Origin: Acidimicrobiia bacterium
GTDB lineage: Bacteria; Actinomycetota; Acidimicrobiia; Acidimicrobiales; Bin134
Direction: 5' to 3'
Length of the DNA stretch: 64,000 nt
Assembly: GCA_022825005.1 (NCBI GenBank)
Contig: JAJDYU010000057.1
Coordinates: 84,460-148,459 of the forward strand
The notes beneath the pieces are model-generated. The model was given only the letters and a program-made list of their open reading frames with translations. It did no database searches and had not been told where the DNA came from. Position numbers and translations under genes: made by a program. Shown here piece by piece: positions 1 through 8,218 of this stretch (its first letter is position 1; the number at the start of each line of letters is the position of its first letter).

Positions 1-780
<780 letters not shown>

Positions 781-807
781 TTAGCACTCTCGATATGAGA
801 CTGCTAA
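781..807. promoter_or_regulatory. CIRCE operator (HrcA binding site) of groEL
   Basis: The site reads TTAGCACTC, nine bases, then GACTGCTAA. The CIRCE consensus is TTAGCACTC-N9-GAGTGCTAA, so there is one mismatch in 18 arm positions. It sits between the groEL start at 708 and the MoaD/ThiS gene, where the groEL promoter must lie. CIRCE is the known binding site of the heat-shock repressor HrcA; hrcA itself is not in the window. Confidence 0.92.
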
Positions 808-874
808 AGGTTACCGAGGAGGGCGGAGAACGCCAAACTCAAGGGGCGTGCAGGGCCGATCAGTCGCTAGAGGC

Positions 875-1150
875 TCAGCCGCCGGCCACCGCCGGCACGA
901 TGGCCACCGTCTGTCCGTCGGGCACCGACGTGGCCAGGCCGTCGGCAAACCGCACGTCGTCGTCGTCCACGAACACATTCACGTACCGGTGCAGACCACC
1001 GGACTCGTCGATCAGGCGATCTTTGAAGCCGGGGTGGGAGGCGTCCAGCGAGGCGATCACATCGCGGACGGTGCTGCCCTCGACGGTGACCTCGCTGGCC
1101 CCTCCCGACAGGGGGCGAAGGGTGGTCGGTATCCGAACAGTCACGCTCAT
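875..1150 (-). CDS. MoaD/ThiS family ubiquitin-like sulfur carrier protein
   Basis: A 91-residue protein with a beta-grasp (ubiquitin-like) profile that ends in the Gly-Gly tail needed for adenylation and thiocarboxylation of this family. Such proteins donate sulfur in molybdopterin, thiamine or cysteine synthesis; which pathway is meant here cannot be read from the sequence, and no partner gene (MoaE, ThiG, CysM) is adjacent. Motifs seen: SVTVRIPTTLRPL at the start and the YVNVFVDDDDVRF segment around residues 55-67, as in MoaD-like archaeal and actinobacterial carriers. The ATG at 1150 is preferred because a TAGCAT box lies 8 nt upstream, consistent with a leaderless mRNA. Upstream in-frame codons run antisense to gpgS and are not coding. 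Confidence 0.85.
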   Translation of the reverse strand: MSVTVRIPTTLRPLSGGASEVTVEGSTVRDVIASLDASHPGFKDRLIDESGGLHRYVNVFVDDDDVRFADGLATSVPDGQTVAIVPAVAGG

Positions 1151-1158
1151 GGGCCATG

Positions 1159-1164
1159 ATGCTA
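1159..1164 (-). promoter_or_regulatory. -10 box of the MoaD/ThiS gene (leaderless type)
   Basis: On the minus strand TAGCAT (TANNNT class) stands 8 nt before the ATG at 1150, so transcription should begin at or next to the start codon. The same spacing recurs before several genes in this window. No clear -35 box was identified. Confidence 0.45.
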
Positions 1165-1207
1165 TTCGGATGCAGCCCAGGAAACGACTCGTGAATCGGG
1201 GGTCAGT

Positions 1208-2104
1208 GTGATCGGGCGGAGGAAATTCTCCGCCGGGGAGTTCTCCGCGGCTGAACTGGCGGCGCGCAAGGGGAGCACCACGGTGTCGGTCTGCCTGCCG
1301 GCCCGCAACGAGGAGGCCACTGTGGGCGCCATCGTGGAGGTGGTGCGAGACGAGCTCATGGACAAAGTGGGTTTGGTCGACGAGCTGATCGTGATGGACG
1401 ACCACTCCACCGACCAAACCGCCGCAGTGGCCAAAGACGCCGGGGCCACCGTGGTGGCCTGCGCCGACGTGCTTACCCATCTGGGCGACCAGCCCGGCAA
1501 GGGCGAGACGCTTTGGAAGTCGCTGTTCGCCTCCACCGGCGACATCGTGGTGTGGTGCGACGCCGACGTGGCCAACTTCGGCCCCCACTTCGTCTCCGGT
1601 CTTGTCGGCCCGCTGCTGGTGGACGACGCCATTTCCTACTGCAAGGGCTTCTACCACCGCCCGGTGGGGGCCGACCAGCGAGGCGGGGGGCGCACCACCG
1701 AGCTGGTGGCCCGACCGCTCATCGCCTTGTTGTTCCCCGAGCTGGGCGACATCGTCCAACCGCTGGCCGGGGAGTACGCCGGGCGCCGCGATGTGCTGGA
1801 GCGGGTGCCTTTCGTGCAGGGGTACGGGGTGGAGATGGGCCTGCTCGTCGACGTGTGGCGCCTGGCCGGCTACAACGCCATCGCCCAAGTCGACTTGGGC
1901 ACCCGCGTCCACCGCAATCGCCCGCTGCACGAGCTGTCGTCCCAGGCCGCCGAGGTCATGCAGGTGGCCCTGCACCGGGCCGACCGCACCCTGGTGAACA
2001 CGGCAATCACGGTGCGCCGCCCCGGTTTCGGCGACACCGAGATCACCATGCAGGAGCGCCCTCCCCTAGTCGAGGTAACCGGCTACTTCCGCCAGGCCCG
2101 CTGA
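1208..2104 (+). CDS. gpgS: glucosyl-3-phosphoglycerate synthase (GT81)
   Basis: A 298-residue retaining glycosyltransferase that transfers glucose from an NDP-glucose to 3-phosphoglycerate, giving glucosyl-3-phosphoglycerate, the precursor of glucosylglycerate and, in mycobacteria, of methylglucose lipopolysaccharides. The GT-A hallmarks are present: SVCLPARNEEATVG near residue 27 for nucleotide binding, MDDHSTDQT near 65, and the metal-binding D-A-D in VVWCDADVANF near 120. Conserved GpgS segments GKGETLWKS, YCKGFYHRP and QPLAGEYAGRR follow. The start is GTG at 1208. It converges on a glycerate kinase gene, which may recycle the glycerate moiety, an inference from position. No GpgP phosphatase is seen nearby. 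Confidence 0.93.
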   Translation: MIGRRKFSAGEFSAAELAARKGSTTVSVCLPARNEEATVGAIVEVVRDELMDKVGLVDELIVMDDHSTDQTAAVAKDAGATVVACADVLTHLGDQPGKGETLWKSLFASTGDIVVWCDADVANFGPHFVSGLVGPLLVDDAISYCKGFYHRPVGADQRGGGRTTELVARPLIALLFPELGDIVQPLAGEYAGRRDVLERVPFVQGYGVEMGLLVDVWRLAGYNAIAQVDLGTRVHRNRPLHELSSQAAEVMQVALHRADRTLVNTAITVRRPGFGDTEITMQERPPLVEVTGYFRQAR

Positions 2105-2153
2105 GCCGCCCGCAGAACAGCCCGCTGAGCCATCTGCAAAGCCGCCCGCAGAA
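2104..2153. repeat. short direct repeat behind gpgS
   Basis: A 14-bp unit AGCCGCCCGCAGAA occurs at 2104-2117 and again at 2140-2153 (period 36 bp). A 12-bp GCCCGCTGAGCC also recurs, overlapping the gpgS stop codon. The repeats occupy the convergent gap between gpgS and glycerate kinase. No T-tract terminator was seen here. Confidence 0.6.
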
Positions 2154-2176
2154 AGGCTGGTCGAGACCGCGCCCGG

Positions 2177-3163
2177 CTAGGCCCCTAGGTAGTCCAACAC
2201 CACCTTGGCAACGAGCCCGGCCGTGTCGGCCATGGCCGCCTCGGGGCCGAACCGATCGCTGAGGCTGACCATCTCTCCGCACTCCGGTGCCGCAGTGCCG
2301 TCGGCCCGGCCCACCACCGCCAGCACCGGCACTCCTGCGGCGGCGGCCATCTCGGCCACCCCGCCCACCACCTTGCCCTCCAGAGAGGTGGCGTCGAGCG
2401 CGCCCTCCCCGGTGATCACCAGATCGGCCCGCTCGATGCGCCCGTACAGGTCCACCTCCTCAGCCAGCAGCTCAAAGCCGTTGCACAGCTCGGCCCCCAC
2501 ACACGCCAGCCCACCGGCCAAGCCGCCCGCCGCCCCCGAGCCCTCAAGGTCGCCCACCGCCACCCCGTAGGTCTCGGCATACACCCCGCAGAGCCGCTCC
2601 AAGCGCCGGCGCAGTAGCTCCACTTGCGTCGGGGTGGCCCCCTTCTGGGGTCCGAACACCTCGGCGGCGTCCACAAAGCGGGTCCGCACGTCGCAGGCCA
2701 CGGCCAGCTCCACCCCCCGGAGCCGCTGGGTGGGATACAGCGCCCTCAGCGCGCCCAATCCTCCGTCGGTGGTGGCCGAGCCCCCCACCCCCACCAGCAC
2801 CCGCCGAGCGCCCCGCTCCACCGCGGCGTCGATCAGCTCCCCGGTGCCGTAGGTGGTGGCCCCCAGCGGGTCGTTGTCCTCGGCCCCGCCCACCAGTGCC
2901 AATCCCGATGCCCGGGCCATCTCGATCACCGCGGTGTGTCTGTGCAGGCGCCAGGGGGCCTCCACCGGGTCGCCCAGGGGCCCGGTCACGATGTTCGACC
3001 GGTTGGCGCCCCCCACCACTTCCAGCGTGCCCTCACCCCCGTCGGCCATGGGCACGGCGTCTACAGTTGCCCCGGCCAGATCGCCCGCCTGGGCTATGGC
3101 GGCGGCGATTTGAGCGGCCGTGGCCGTTCCCCGGAATTTGTCGGGGGCGGCAACGATATGCAT
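2177..3163 (-). CDS. glycerate kinase (GlxK/GarK family)
   Basis: A 328-residue glycerate kinase that phosphorylates D-glycerate with ATP to a phosphoglycerate. Family landmarks: the N-terminal APDKFRGTATAAQIAAAIAQ, VPMADGGEGTLEV near residue 40, GVGGSATTDGGLGAL near 125, and GEGALDATSLEGKVVGGVAE near 245 that close the active site. Length is close to the usual 370-380 residues but shorter, because the central region is compact. Start ATG at 3163. The upstream LytR_C gene ends 29 bp away on the same strand, and a small hairpin (ACAGCC-TTCA-GGCTGT, 3170-3185) sits between them. Convergence with gpgS suggests a link to glucosylglycerate metabolism, but this is only positional. Confidence 0.9.
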   Translation of the reverse strand: MHIVAAPDKFRGTATAAQIAAAIAQAGDLAGATVDAVPMADGGEGTLEVVGGANRSNIVTGPLGDPVEAPWRLHRHTAVIEMARASGLALVGGAEDNDPLGATTYGTGELIDAAVERGARRVLVGVGGSATTDGGLGALRALYPTQRLRGVELAVACDVRTRFVDAAEVFGPQKGATPTQVELLRRRLERLCGVYAETYGVAVGDLEGSGAAGGLAGGLACVGAELCNGFELLAEEVDLYGRIERADLVITGEGALDATSLEGKVVGGVAEMAAAAGVPVLAVVGRADGTAAPECGEMVSLSDRFGPEAAMADTAGLVAKVVLDYLGA

Positions 3164-3192
3164 ACAGCCACAGCCTTCAGGCTGTCCGACTG

Positions 3193-3840
3193 TCAGCCGG
3201 GGCGCTGGGCCAGGCTGTCGGGTCCGATCAGGATGAGGATGAATGCGTTGCCCAGGGATTCGAGGGTGAGGCCTCCGGGGGGAGGATCAGGCATCGGCCA
3301 CAGGGGCTTCTCAGACTCGCCCAGCAGCCGGGCGATGCACTGGGCGTCCACTTCGTAACCGGCCCGGTAGTAGAAGGCCGAGCCCGTTTGGGGACTGGCA
3401 TTGTGCGGGGGCAGGGTCACGTAATTGGCCGCATTCAATTCGCCCGAAAGGCGACCGGCGGCTCCGGTCACGTCGGTTCCGTTGGCCACCAAAACGCCGA
3501 TGGTCGACGGATCTCGGCACTCGAGCTCTTCATCGGGAGCGGGAGCGGGCGGCTGCGTCACCTCCGGTGCCGGCTCGGTGGCGGGCGCCTCGGTCTCCTC
3601 TGGCGCCGGTGCGGGCGTGGCCGCCGCCGAGCCGTCGTCAGAGGGAGGGTCCACCGGGTCGGGGATCTCCTCGGGCGCCACGGTGGCCTCGGCCGTCGGC
3701 TGGGTGGTGGTTACCGCCGTCGAGTCTTCTTCGTCATCGAGGCCGCGGGCCAGAACGAAGGCCCCGGCGGCAATGAGGGCGAGAACCAGCACCACTCCTT
3801 TGAGCGCCATTTGGTTGTTGGGGGCTCGATTTGACTCCAT
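3193..3840 (-). CDS. membrane-anchored protein with LytR C-terminal domain
   Basis: A 215-residue protein: a short cytoplasmic start, one membrane segment at about residues 13-32 (LKGVVLVLALIAAGAFVLA), a long Pro/Ala/Glu/Thr-rich extracytoplasmic linker (about 35-105), and a LytR_C-like domain from about 112 with the typical IGVLVANGTDVTGAAGRLSG motif. LytR_C domains accompany LytR-CpsA-Psr cell-wall ligases, but no catalytic LCP domain is present here, so it is probably a wall- or envelope-associated accessory protein. The gene follows a DUF3263 gene by 21 bp on the same strand, a pairing common in actinobacteria, and the two are probably co-transcribed. Confidence 0.8.
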   Translation of the reverse strand: MESNRAPNNQMALKGVVLVLALIAAGAFVLARGLDDEEDSTAVTTTQPTAEATVAPEEIPDPVDPPSDDGSAAATPAPAPEETEAPATEPAPEVTQPPAPAPDEELECRDPSTIGVLVANGTDVTGAAGRLSGELNAANYVTLPPHNASPQTGSAFYYRAGYEVDAQCIARLLGESEKPLWPMPDPPPGGLTLESLGNAFILILIGPDSLAQRPG

Positions 3841-3861
3841 ATTGCCTTTGGCTCCGGGCTG

Positions 3862-4122
3862 TCAGCGCGACGGCTGTCGGCCAACCGAGGTATGGCCGAA
3901 CTTCGATCGTCTGCGGCGATCGCGCAGTCGCCGCAGACGCCGCACGACCATCGGGTCGTACTCCATAGCGTCCGTCTGTTCCAATAATTCGTTCAGCAGC
4001 TGGTAGTACCGGGTTGTGGAGAGCTCGAAACGCTCGCGGATCGCCGCCTCCTTCGACCCGGTCTCCTGCCACCAGGTGCGCTCAAAATCCAAGATCGCGC
4101 GATCTCGTTTCGTGAGAGCCAT
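3862..4122 (-). CDS. DUF3263 domain protein
   Basis: An 86-residue basic protein matching the actinobacterial DUF3263 family: LTKRDRAILDFERTWW at the N-terminus, then a helix-turn-helix-like stretch (AAIRERFELSTTRYYQLLNELL) and an Arg-rich tail. The fold suggests a small DNA-binding regulator, but its target is unknown. The ATG at 4122 is chosen over the GTG at 4143 because family members start just before LTxRD. A TTGAAT box and a TAACGC box 16 bp apart precede the ATG by 7 nt, a possible leaderless promoter. It is divergent from the tRNA-Thr gene and heads the LytR_C gene. Confidence 0.85.
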   Translation of the reverse strand: MALTKRDRAILDFERTWWQETGSKEAAIRERFELSTTRYYQLLNELLEQTDAMEYDPMVVRRLRRLRDRRRRSKFGHTSVGRQPSR

Positions 4123-4181
4123 TCCACAAGCGTTACCCACCACTAGGCGCTATTCAAGCACCCTCCCCAAACCGCGCCCCT

Positions 4182-4187
4182 TATGCT
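4182..4187 (+). promoter_or_regulatory. -10 box of tRNA-Thr
   Basis: TATGCT lies 11 nt before the 5' end of the mature tRNA, a suitable distance for transcription start a few bases upstream of the gene. The expected -35 region is not recognisable. Confidence 0.5.
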
Positions 4188-4198
4188 CTCTATTGCAG

Positions 4199-4274
<76 letters not shown>

Positions 4275-4354
4275 ATTGCATGAGTGCCGGCTTTAAGCCG
4301 CCTCGACGGGTGGTTTCCACCTAGCCTCGAAGCAGCATTCGGAGAGGAGCCCCC

Positions 4355-5494
4355 GTGGCGGACGAACCTGCCTGGTCGATCGGCATAGAGGAGGAGTACC
4401 TCCTTGTGGAGCGCGGGAGCGGAGCGCTGATCACCGAGCAGCCACCCGGGATCCTGGAGAAGGTGGCCGACCTGCACCACGGTCTCGTCGCCCGGGAGCT
4501 GTTCAGCTCCCAACTCGAGATCGGCACCGGCATCTGCACCGACTTCAAGCATCTGCGGGCCGACATCGGGCTTCTGCGCCTCGCGGTCACCGAGGCCGCC
4601 TCCGATTACGGGCTGGCGCCGATAGCGGCCTCTTCCCACCCGTTCGCCAGCCCGCACCAGCAGAAGGTGACCGAGGGAGAGCGCTATCAGGCATTGGCTG
4701 ATGATCTCCAAGGCGTGTCCCGCGGCCTGGTCATCTCCGGCCTGCATGTTCACGTTGGCATCGAGGACCCCGACCTGCGGGTGGACCTGATGAACCAGGT
4801 CACCTACTTCCTGCCCCACCTGCTGGCCCTTTCAACCTCATCACCGTTCTGGGAGGGACGAAACACCGGCCTCAAGAGCTACCGAATGGCGGTGTTCCGG
4901 TCGCTGCCCCGCACGGGGCTGCCGGAGAAATTCGACTCGTGGGCCGAGTACCGGCGCCATGTAGACGTGCTGGTGCAGGCCGGGGTCATCGAGGACTCCA
5001 CCAAAGTGTGGTGGGACATCCGCCCGTCGGAGCGCTACCCCACCCTGGAGATGCGGGTTACCGACCTGCCCACGAGGATGGAGGACACGGTTGCCGTGGC
5101 CGCCATGTACGTCTGCTTGCTGCGGATGCTGTGGAGGCTCAAGCTGGAGAACCGCCGCTGGCGCAGCTATGCCAACTTCCTTGTGTCAGAGAATCTGTGG
5201 CGGGCCGAGCGATACGGCATCGGCGACCGCCTGATCGACTTCGGCAAGGGCGAAATGGTGCCGATGCCCGACCTGGTGGATGAGATGATCGAACTGGTCC
5301 GCCCCGACGCCGTAGCCCTCGACTGCGTGAAAGAGATCGAGCACACCCGCACCATCTGCCAACGCGGCACCTCAGCCGACCGCCAACTGGCCGTATACCA
5401 AGAGGCGCTAACCGAAGGGGCCACCGAAGCCGAAGCGCTCAACGCGGTAGCCCAAGCCCTAATAGCCGACACCCTCGCCCCACCCCAGACCTAG
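4355..5494 (+). CDS. YbdK-type carboxylate-amine ligase (glutamate-cysteine ligase 2 family)
   Basis: A 379-residue ATP-grasp-like ligase of the GCS2 family, which joins the gamma-carboxyl of glutamate to an amine such as cysteine. The N-terminal SIGIEEEYLLVE with its acidic cluster binds metal-ATP. Other family segments: SSQLEIGTGICTDF near 50, GLHVHVGIEDPDLRVDLMNQV near 130 and WWDIRPSERYPTLEMRVTDLPT near 215. The start is GTG at 4355 with a GGAGAGGAG ribosome-binding site. The physiological substrate is not deducible: it could be a gamma-glutamylcysteine synthase for ergothioneine or an undefined ligase. It stands alone, its stop codon overlapping that of rlmB on the other strand. Confidence 0.9.
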   Translation: MADEPAWSIGIEEEYLLVERGSGALITEQPPGILEKVADLHHGLVARELFSSQLEIGTGICTDFKHLRADIGLLRLAVTEAASDYGLAPIAASSHPFASPHQQKVTEGERYQALADDLQGVSRGLVISGLHVHVGIEDPDLRVDLMNQVTYFLPHLLALSTSSPFWEGRNTGLKSYRMAVFRSLPRTGLPEKFDSWAEYRRHVDVLVQAGVIEDSTKVWWDIRPSERYPTLEMRVTDLPTRMEDTVAVAAMYVCLLRMLWRLKLENRRWRSYANFLVSENLWRAERYGIGDRLIDFGKGEMVPMPDLVDEMIELVRPDAVALDCVKEIEHTRTICQRGTSADRQLAVYQEALTEGATEAEALNAVAQALIADTLAPPQT

Positions 5495-6381
5495 CCGTCG
5501 CCCTGGCGGTGGCGGGCGACTTCGAAGGTGCCTATGGCTACGGCGGCGGCGGCGTTTAGCGAGGCTAGGTGCCCTTTCAATGGGATGGCGGCCACCACGT
5601 CGCAGCGTTGGCGGGCTAGGCGGGACAGACCACGGCCTTCGCTGCCTACTACCAGGGCCACGGCTTCGGAGGCCACGCTCAGCTCGTAGACCGAGGTAGA
5701 GGAGGCGACATCGAGGCCCACGGTCCACACGCCCAGTTCGGCCAGACGGGCCAGGGCGTTGGGGATGCCGGGGACCACGGCCATCGGCACGTGCTCGATT
5801 GCCCCGGCGGCGGCCTTGGCGGCGGTTGGGGTGATGTGGGCCGACCGGTGCCGCCCCAAGACTGCGCCGGTGACTCCGGCGCACTCGGCGGTGCGGAGAG
5901 CGGCCCCCACGTTGCCGGGATCGGTGACCCCGTCGAGCACCAACAGGAACGGGGAGCGGCCATCGGGGGGACGGGCCAGCTCTTCCAGGTCGTGCTCGGC
6001 CAGGGGGGCGGCTCGGGCTATCACCCCTTGTGGGGCTTCGGTGCCAGCCATCGAATCGAATTTGGAGCGAGCCACCTCTTTGACGGGCACCCGCAGCTCG
6101 GCAGCCAGCTCCAAGATTTGGGCCAGCGCTCCGGTTTGGTTCTGCCCTGCGGCCACCACCACCTCGCGCACCGTGCGGGTGCCAGCCAGGAGCAGCTCTC
6201 GTACCGACTGGCGGCCCTCCACTCGGTCGCCGCCCAAACCGGACTGCTGGCGGCGGCTGCGCTGATGGTCGCCGGGCGGTCGGCCCTTGCTATGACCCTT
6301 GTTGGGGCTCCGGTTAGCCCCCTTGTTGGGGCCGCCGCCCCGACCCCGCCGGTTTCCGCCTCTCGGTCCTGGAGCGCTCAC
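5491..6381 (-). CDS. rlmB: 23S rRNA (guanosine-2'-O-)-methyltransferase RlmB-like (TrmH/SpoU family)
   Basis: A 296-residue SPOUT-fold methyltransferase that transfers a methyl group from SAM to a ribose 2'-OH in 23S rRNA (G2251 in E. coli). Residues 1-55 are a Gly/Arg/Pro/Asn-rich basic tail likely to contact RNA. An RNA-substrate-binding domain (REVVVAAGQNQTGALAQILELA) follows, then the three SpoU motifs: DPGNVGAALRTAE, VVGSEGRGLSR and IPLKGHLASLNAAAAVAI forming the trefoil knot. The start is GTG in a GTGA overlap with the ispF stop, indicating translational coupling. In many actinobacteria cysS lies between ispF and rlmB; here it is missing. Confidence 0.9.
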   Translation of the reverse strand: MSAPGPRGGNRRGRGGGPNKGANRSPNKGHSKGRPPGDHQRSRRQQSGLGGDRVEGRQSVRELLLAGTRTVREVVVAAGQNQTGALAQILELAAELRVPVKEVARSKFDSMAGTEAPQGVIARAAPLAEHDLEELARPPDGRSPFLLVLDGVTDPGNVGAALRTAECAGVTGAVLGRHRSAHITPTAAKAAAGAIEHVPMAVVPGIPNALARLAELGVWTVGLDVASSTSVYELSVASEAVALVVGSEGRGLSRLARQRCDVVAAIPLKGHLASLNAAAAVAIGTFEVARHRQGDG

Positions 6382-6860
6382 TGGCGCTCGATAAGGGCCA
6401 CCGCCCAGCAGGCCAAGCCCTCTCCCCGGCCCAGCGCCCCCATCGCCTCGGCCCGCTTGCCCTTCACCATGACCGGCGCGCCGACCACGTCGCTCAGCCG
6501 GGCTTGCATCTCATCCCGCCGGGGGGCGATGCGGGGAGCCTCGGCCACCACCGTGCAATCGGCGTTCACCACCCGCCAGCCTGCATCGGCCAGCCGGGCC
6601 ACGGCATCGGCCAGCAGCCCAAGGCTGTCGGCACCCGCCCACTTGTTGTCGGTATCGGGGAACAGAACGCCGATGTCGCCCAAACCGGCCGCGCTCAACA
6701 GGGCGTCGGTCACCGAATGGGCCACGGCATCGCCGTCGCTGTGGCCCACCAGGCCCGGCGCCCCCTCAAACTCGACTCCGCCCAAGATCATGGGCCGGTC
6801 GGGGTCGTCGCTGAACTGGTGGGTGTCGAACCCGTGGCCGACCCGGATTTCGCCGCTCAT
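6378..6860 (-). CDS. ispF: 2-C-methyl-D-erythritol 2,4-cyclodiphosphate synthase
   Basis: A 160-residue enzyme of the MEP isoprenoid pathway that cyclises 4-diphosphocytidyl-methylerythritol 2-phosphate, releasing CMP; it works as a cytosolic trimer. The metal-binding RVGHGFDTHQF at the N-terminus and LVGHSDGDAVAHSVTDALLSA near residue 35 are intact, as is the DIGVLFPDTD loop. The ATG at 6860 is chosen because it overlaps the ispD stop as ATGA; an upstream in-frame codon at 6872 would lie inside ispD. It is coupled at its 3' end to rlmB by a GTGA overlap. Confidence 0.95.
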   Translation of the reverse strand: MSGEIRVGHGFDTHQFSDDPDRPMILGGVEFEGAPGLVGHSDGDAVAHSVTDALLSAAGLGDIGVLFPDTDNKWAGADSLGLLADAVARLADAGWRVVNADCTVVAEAPRIAPRRDEMQARLSDVVGAPVMVKGKRAEAMGALGRGEGLACWAVALIERQ

Positions 6861-7495
6861 GTCGTCAACCATGCCTCAGCGGCGGCCAAGTCGTCGGGAT
6901 GGGTGATCTTGATGTTGCGGGGATGGCCCTCTACTGCAACCACGGAATAACCGGCCGCCTCCACCAAGCTGGCATCGTCGGTGGCGTCGGCGGCATCAGC
7001 ATGGGCCATCCGCAGCAGTTCGGCTTGAAACGCCTGCGGGGTCTGCACTGCTTGCAGTGTGCTGCGGTCCACCGCTCCCCCGTCCACCTTGCGGATGGTA
7101 TCGGTCACCGGCACCACCGGCACCGCACCGGCGGCACCCGAGCGCACTTCTTCAACCACCCTCTCGTACACGTCGGTACTGGCCAAGGGTCGGGCGGCGT
7201 CATGGACGCAGATGATGGCCGCGTCATCGGGTACCGCGGCCAACCCGTTGCGGACCGAGGCGGCCCGGCTCGTCCCGCCGGCCACGACTGCGCCAGCGGC
7301 CAACCGGGCCGATTCGGCTTCTACGTCTTCAGTAGGAACCACCACCACTACCCCGTCACTGGCCTGGGCGGCTATTGCCACACTGCGGTCCACCACACGG
7401 GTGCCGGCCAATTCCAGGTACTGCTTGGCACCGCCGAAGCGGGTGCCCGAACCGGCGGCCACGATCACCGTCCAAACCGAGGGCCCGGTCGCCAT
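6857..7495 (-). CDS. ispD: 2-C-methyl-D-erythritol 4-phosphate cytidylyltransferase
   Basis: A 212-residue nucleotidyltransferase that couples CTP with methylerythritol 4-phosphate in the MEP pathway. The nucleotide-binding loop IVAAGSGTRFGGAKQYLELAG at residues 10-30, the VHDAARPL motif near 98 and VQTPQAF near 145 are all present. The order ispD-ispF-rlmB is conserved in actinobacteria. It lies 13 bp downstream of the dienelactone hydrolase gene on the same strand and is probably read from the same promoter. Confidence 0.95.
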   Translation of the reverse strand: MATGPSVWTVIVAAGSGTRFGGAKQYLELAGTRVVDRSVAIAAQASDGVVVVVPTEDVEAESARLAAGAVVAGGTSRAASVRNGLAAVPDDAAIICVHDAARPLASTDVYERVVEEVRSGAAGAVPVVPVTDTIRKVDGGAVDRSTLQAVQTPQAFQAELLRMAHADAADATDDASLVEAAGYSVVAVEGHPRNIKITHPDDLAAAEAWLTT

Positions 7496-7508
7496 AGCCT
7501 CCGAGTCC

Positions 7509-8159
7509 CTATTGGCTCAGAAACTCGATGACCCGAGCCCAGGCATCCGCGGCGTCTTCAGCGCGGTGAGCTGGTCGATCGGGATCGTGGACAAAGCCAT
7601 GATCAGCGCCCTCATACACCACGGTCACCGCACCAGCGGCCTCTAAGGCGGCCACGTCGTCGGGCGGTGTGAACGGGTCTTCGGTGCCGATAATGGCCAT
7701 CAGCGGACAGGGATCGCCTGCGGCCAAGAGCTCCAGCGGCTCGCCCTGGCCTGGACCCCTCCAATGCTCGGGGAGGCGGATCATCCCGTAGAAGGCCGCC
7801 GCCCGGCGGAAGCGCCCGGTGGCCGCGGCCTTCATGGTGTACATGCCTCCCATGCAGAAACCGGTGAGCACCACCGTCTCACAGCCGGTGGCATCAGCCG
7901 CGGCCAGCACATCGGCCAGCACTTCCTCGTCGTTCAATTCGCAGACCACGGCTAGCCGCTCCTCGGCGGCCAGCTCCTCTCGGCCAACGAACACCTGGGG
8001 AGCGCACACTGTCCATCGGTGATCGGCGGCAAGCCGGGCCACATGGTCGTCGAACAGGGGACGCAGACCCATGAGATCGGGGATCAGAACCAGCCCCCGC
8101 TCAGCACCCTCAACCCGTGCCAGTTCAGCCGCCGTCCCTGTCGACAACTCAATGCGCAT
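7509..8159 (-). CDS. dienelactone hydrolase family protein
   Basis: A 216-residue alpha/beta hydrolase of the dienelactone hydrolase family, which use a Cys-Asp-His triad on lactones or esters. The nucleophile elbow is GFCMGG, the acid is in GTEDPFTPPDD and the histidine in GADHGFVHDP; all three are present. The substrate is not deducible, and no chlorocatechol genes are near. The gene is divergent from hemB with a gap of about 60 bp and runs directly into ispD. Confidence 0.88.
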   Translation of the reverse strand: MRIELSTGTAAELARVEGAERGLVLIPDLMGLRPLFDDHVARLAADHRWTVCAPQVFVGREELAAEERLAVVCELNDEEVLADVLAAADATGCETVVLTGFCMGGMYTMKAAATGRFRRAAAFYGMIRLPEHWRGPGQGEPLELLAAGDPCPLMAIIGTEDPFTPPDDVAALEAAGAVTVVYEGADHGFVHDPDRPAHRAEDAADAWARVIEFLSQ

Positions 8160-8218
8160 GACCCTTGTCTAGCGGATCAACAGTGCGCGGCGAAGACAGA
8201 GATGGGAGCATTGGGGTC

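Noticed and set aside
1151..1975. Long N-terminal extension of the MoaD/ThiS frame
   Set aside because: It runs antisense to gpgS and has no domain; the 91-residue protein with Gly-Gly end is complete from 1150.
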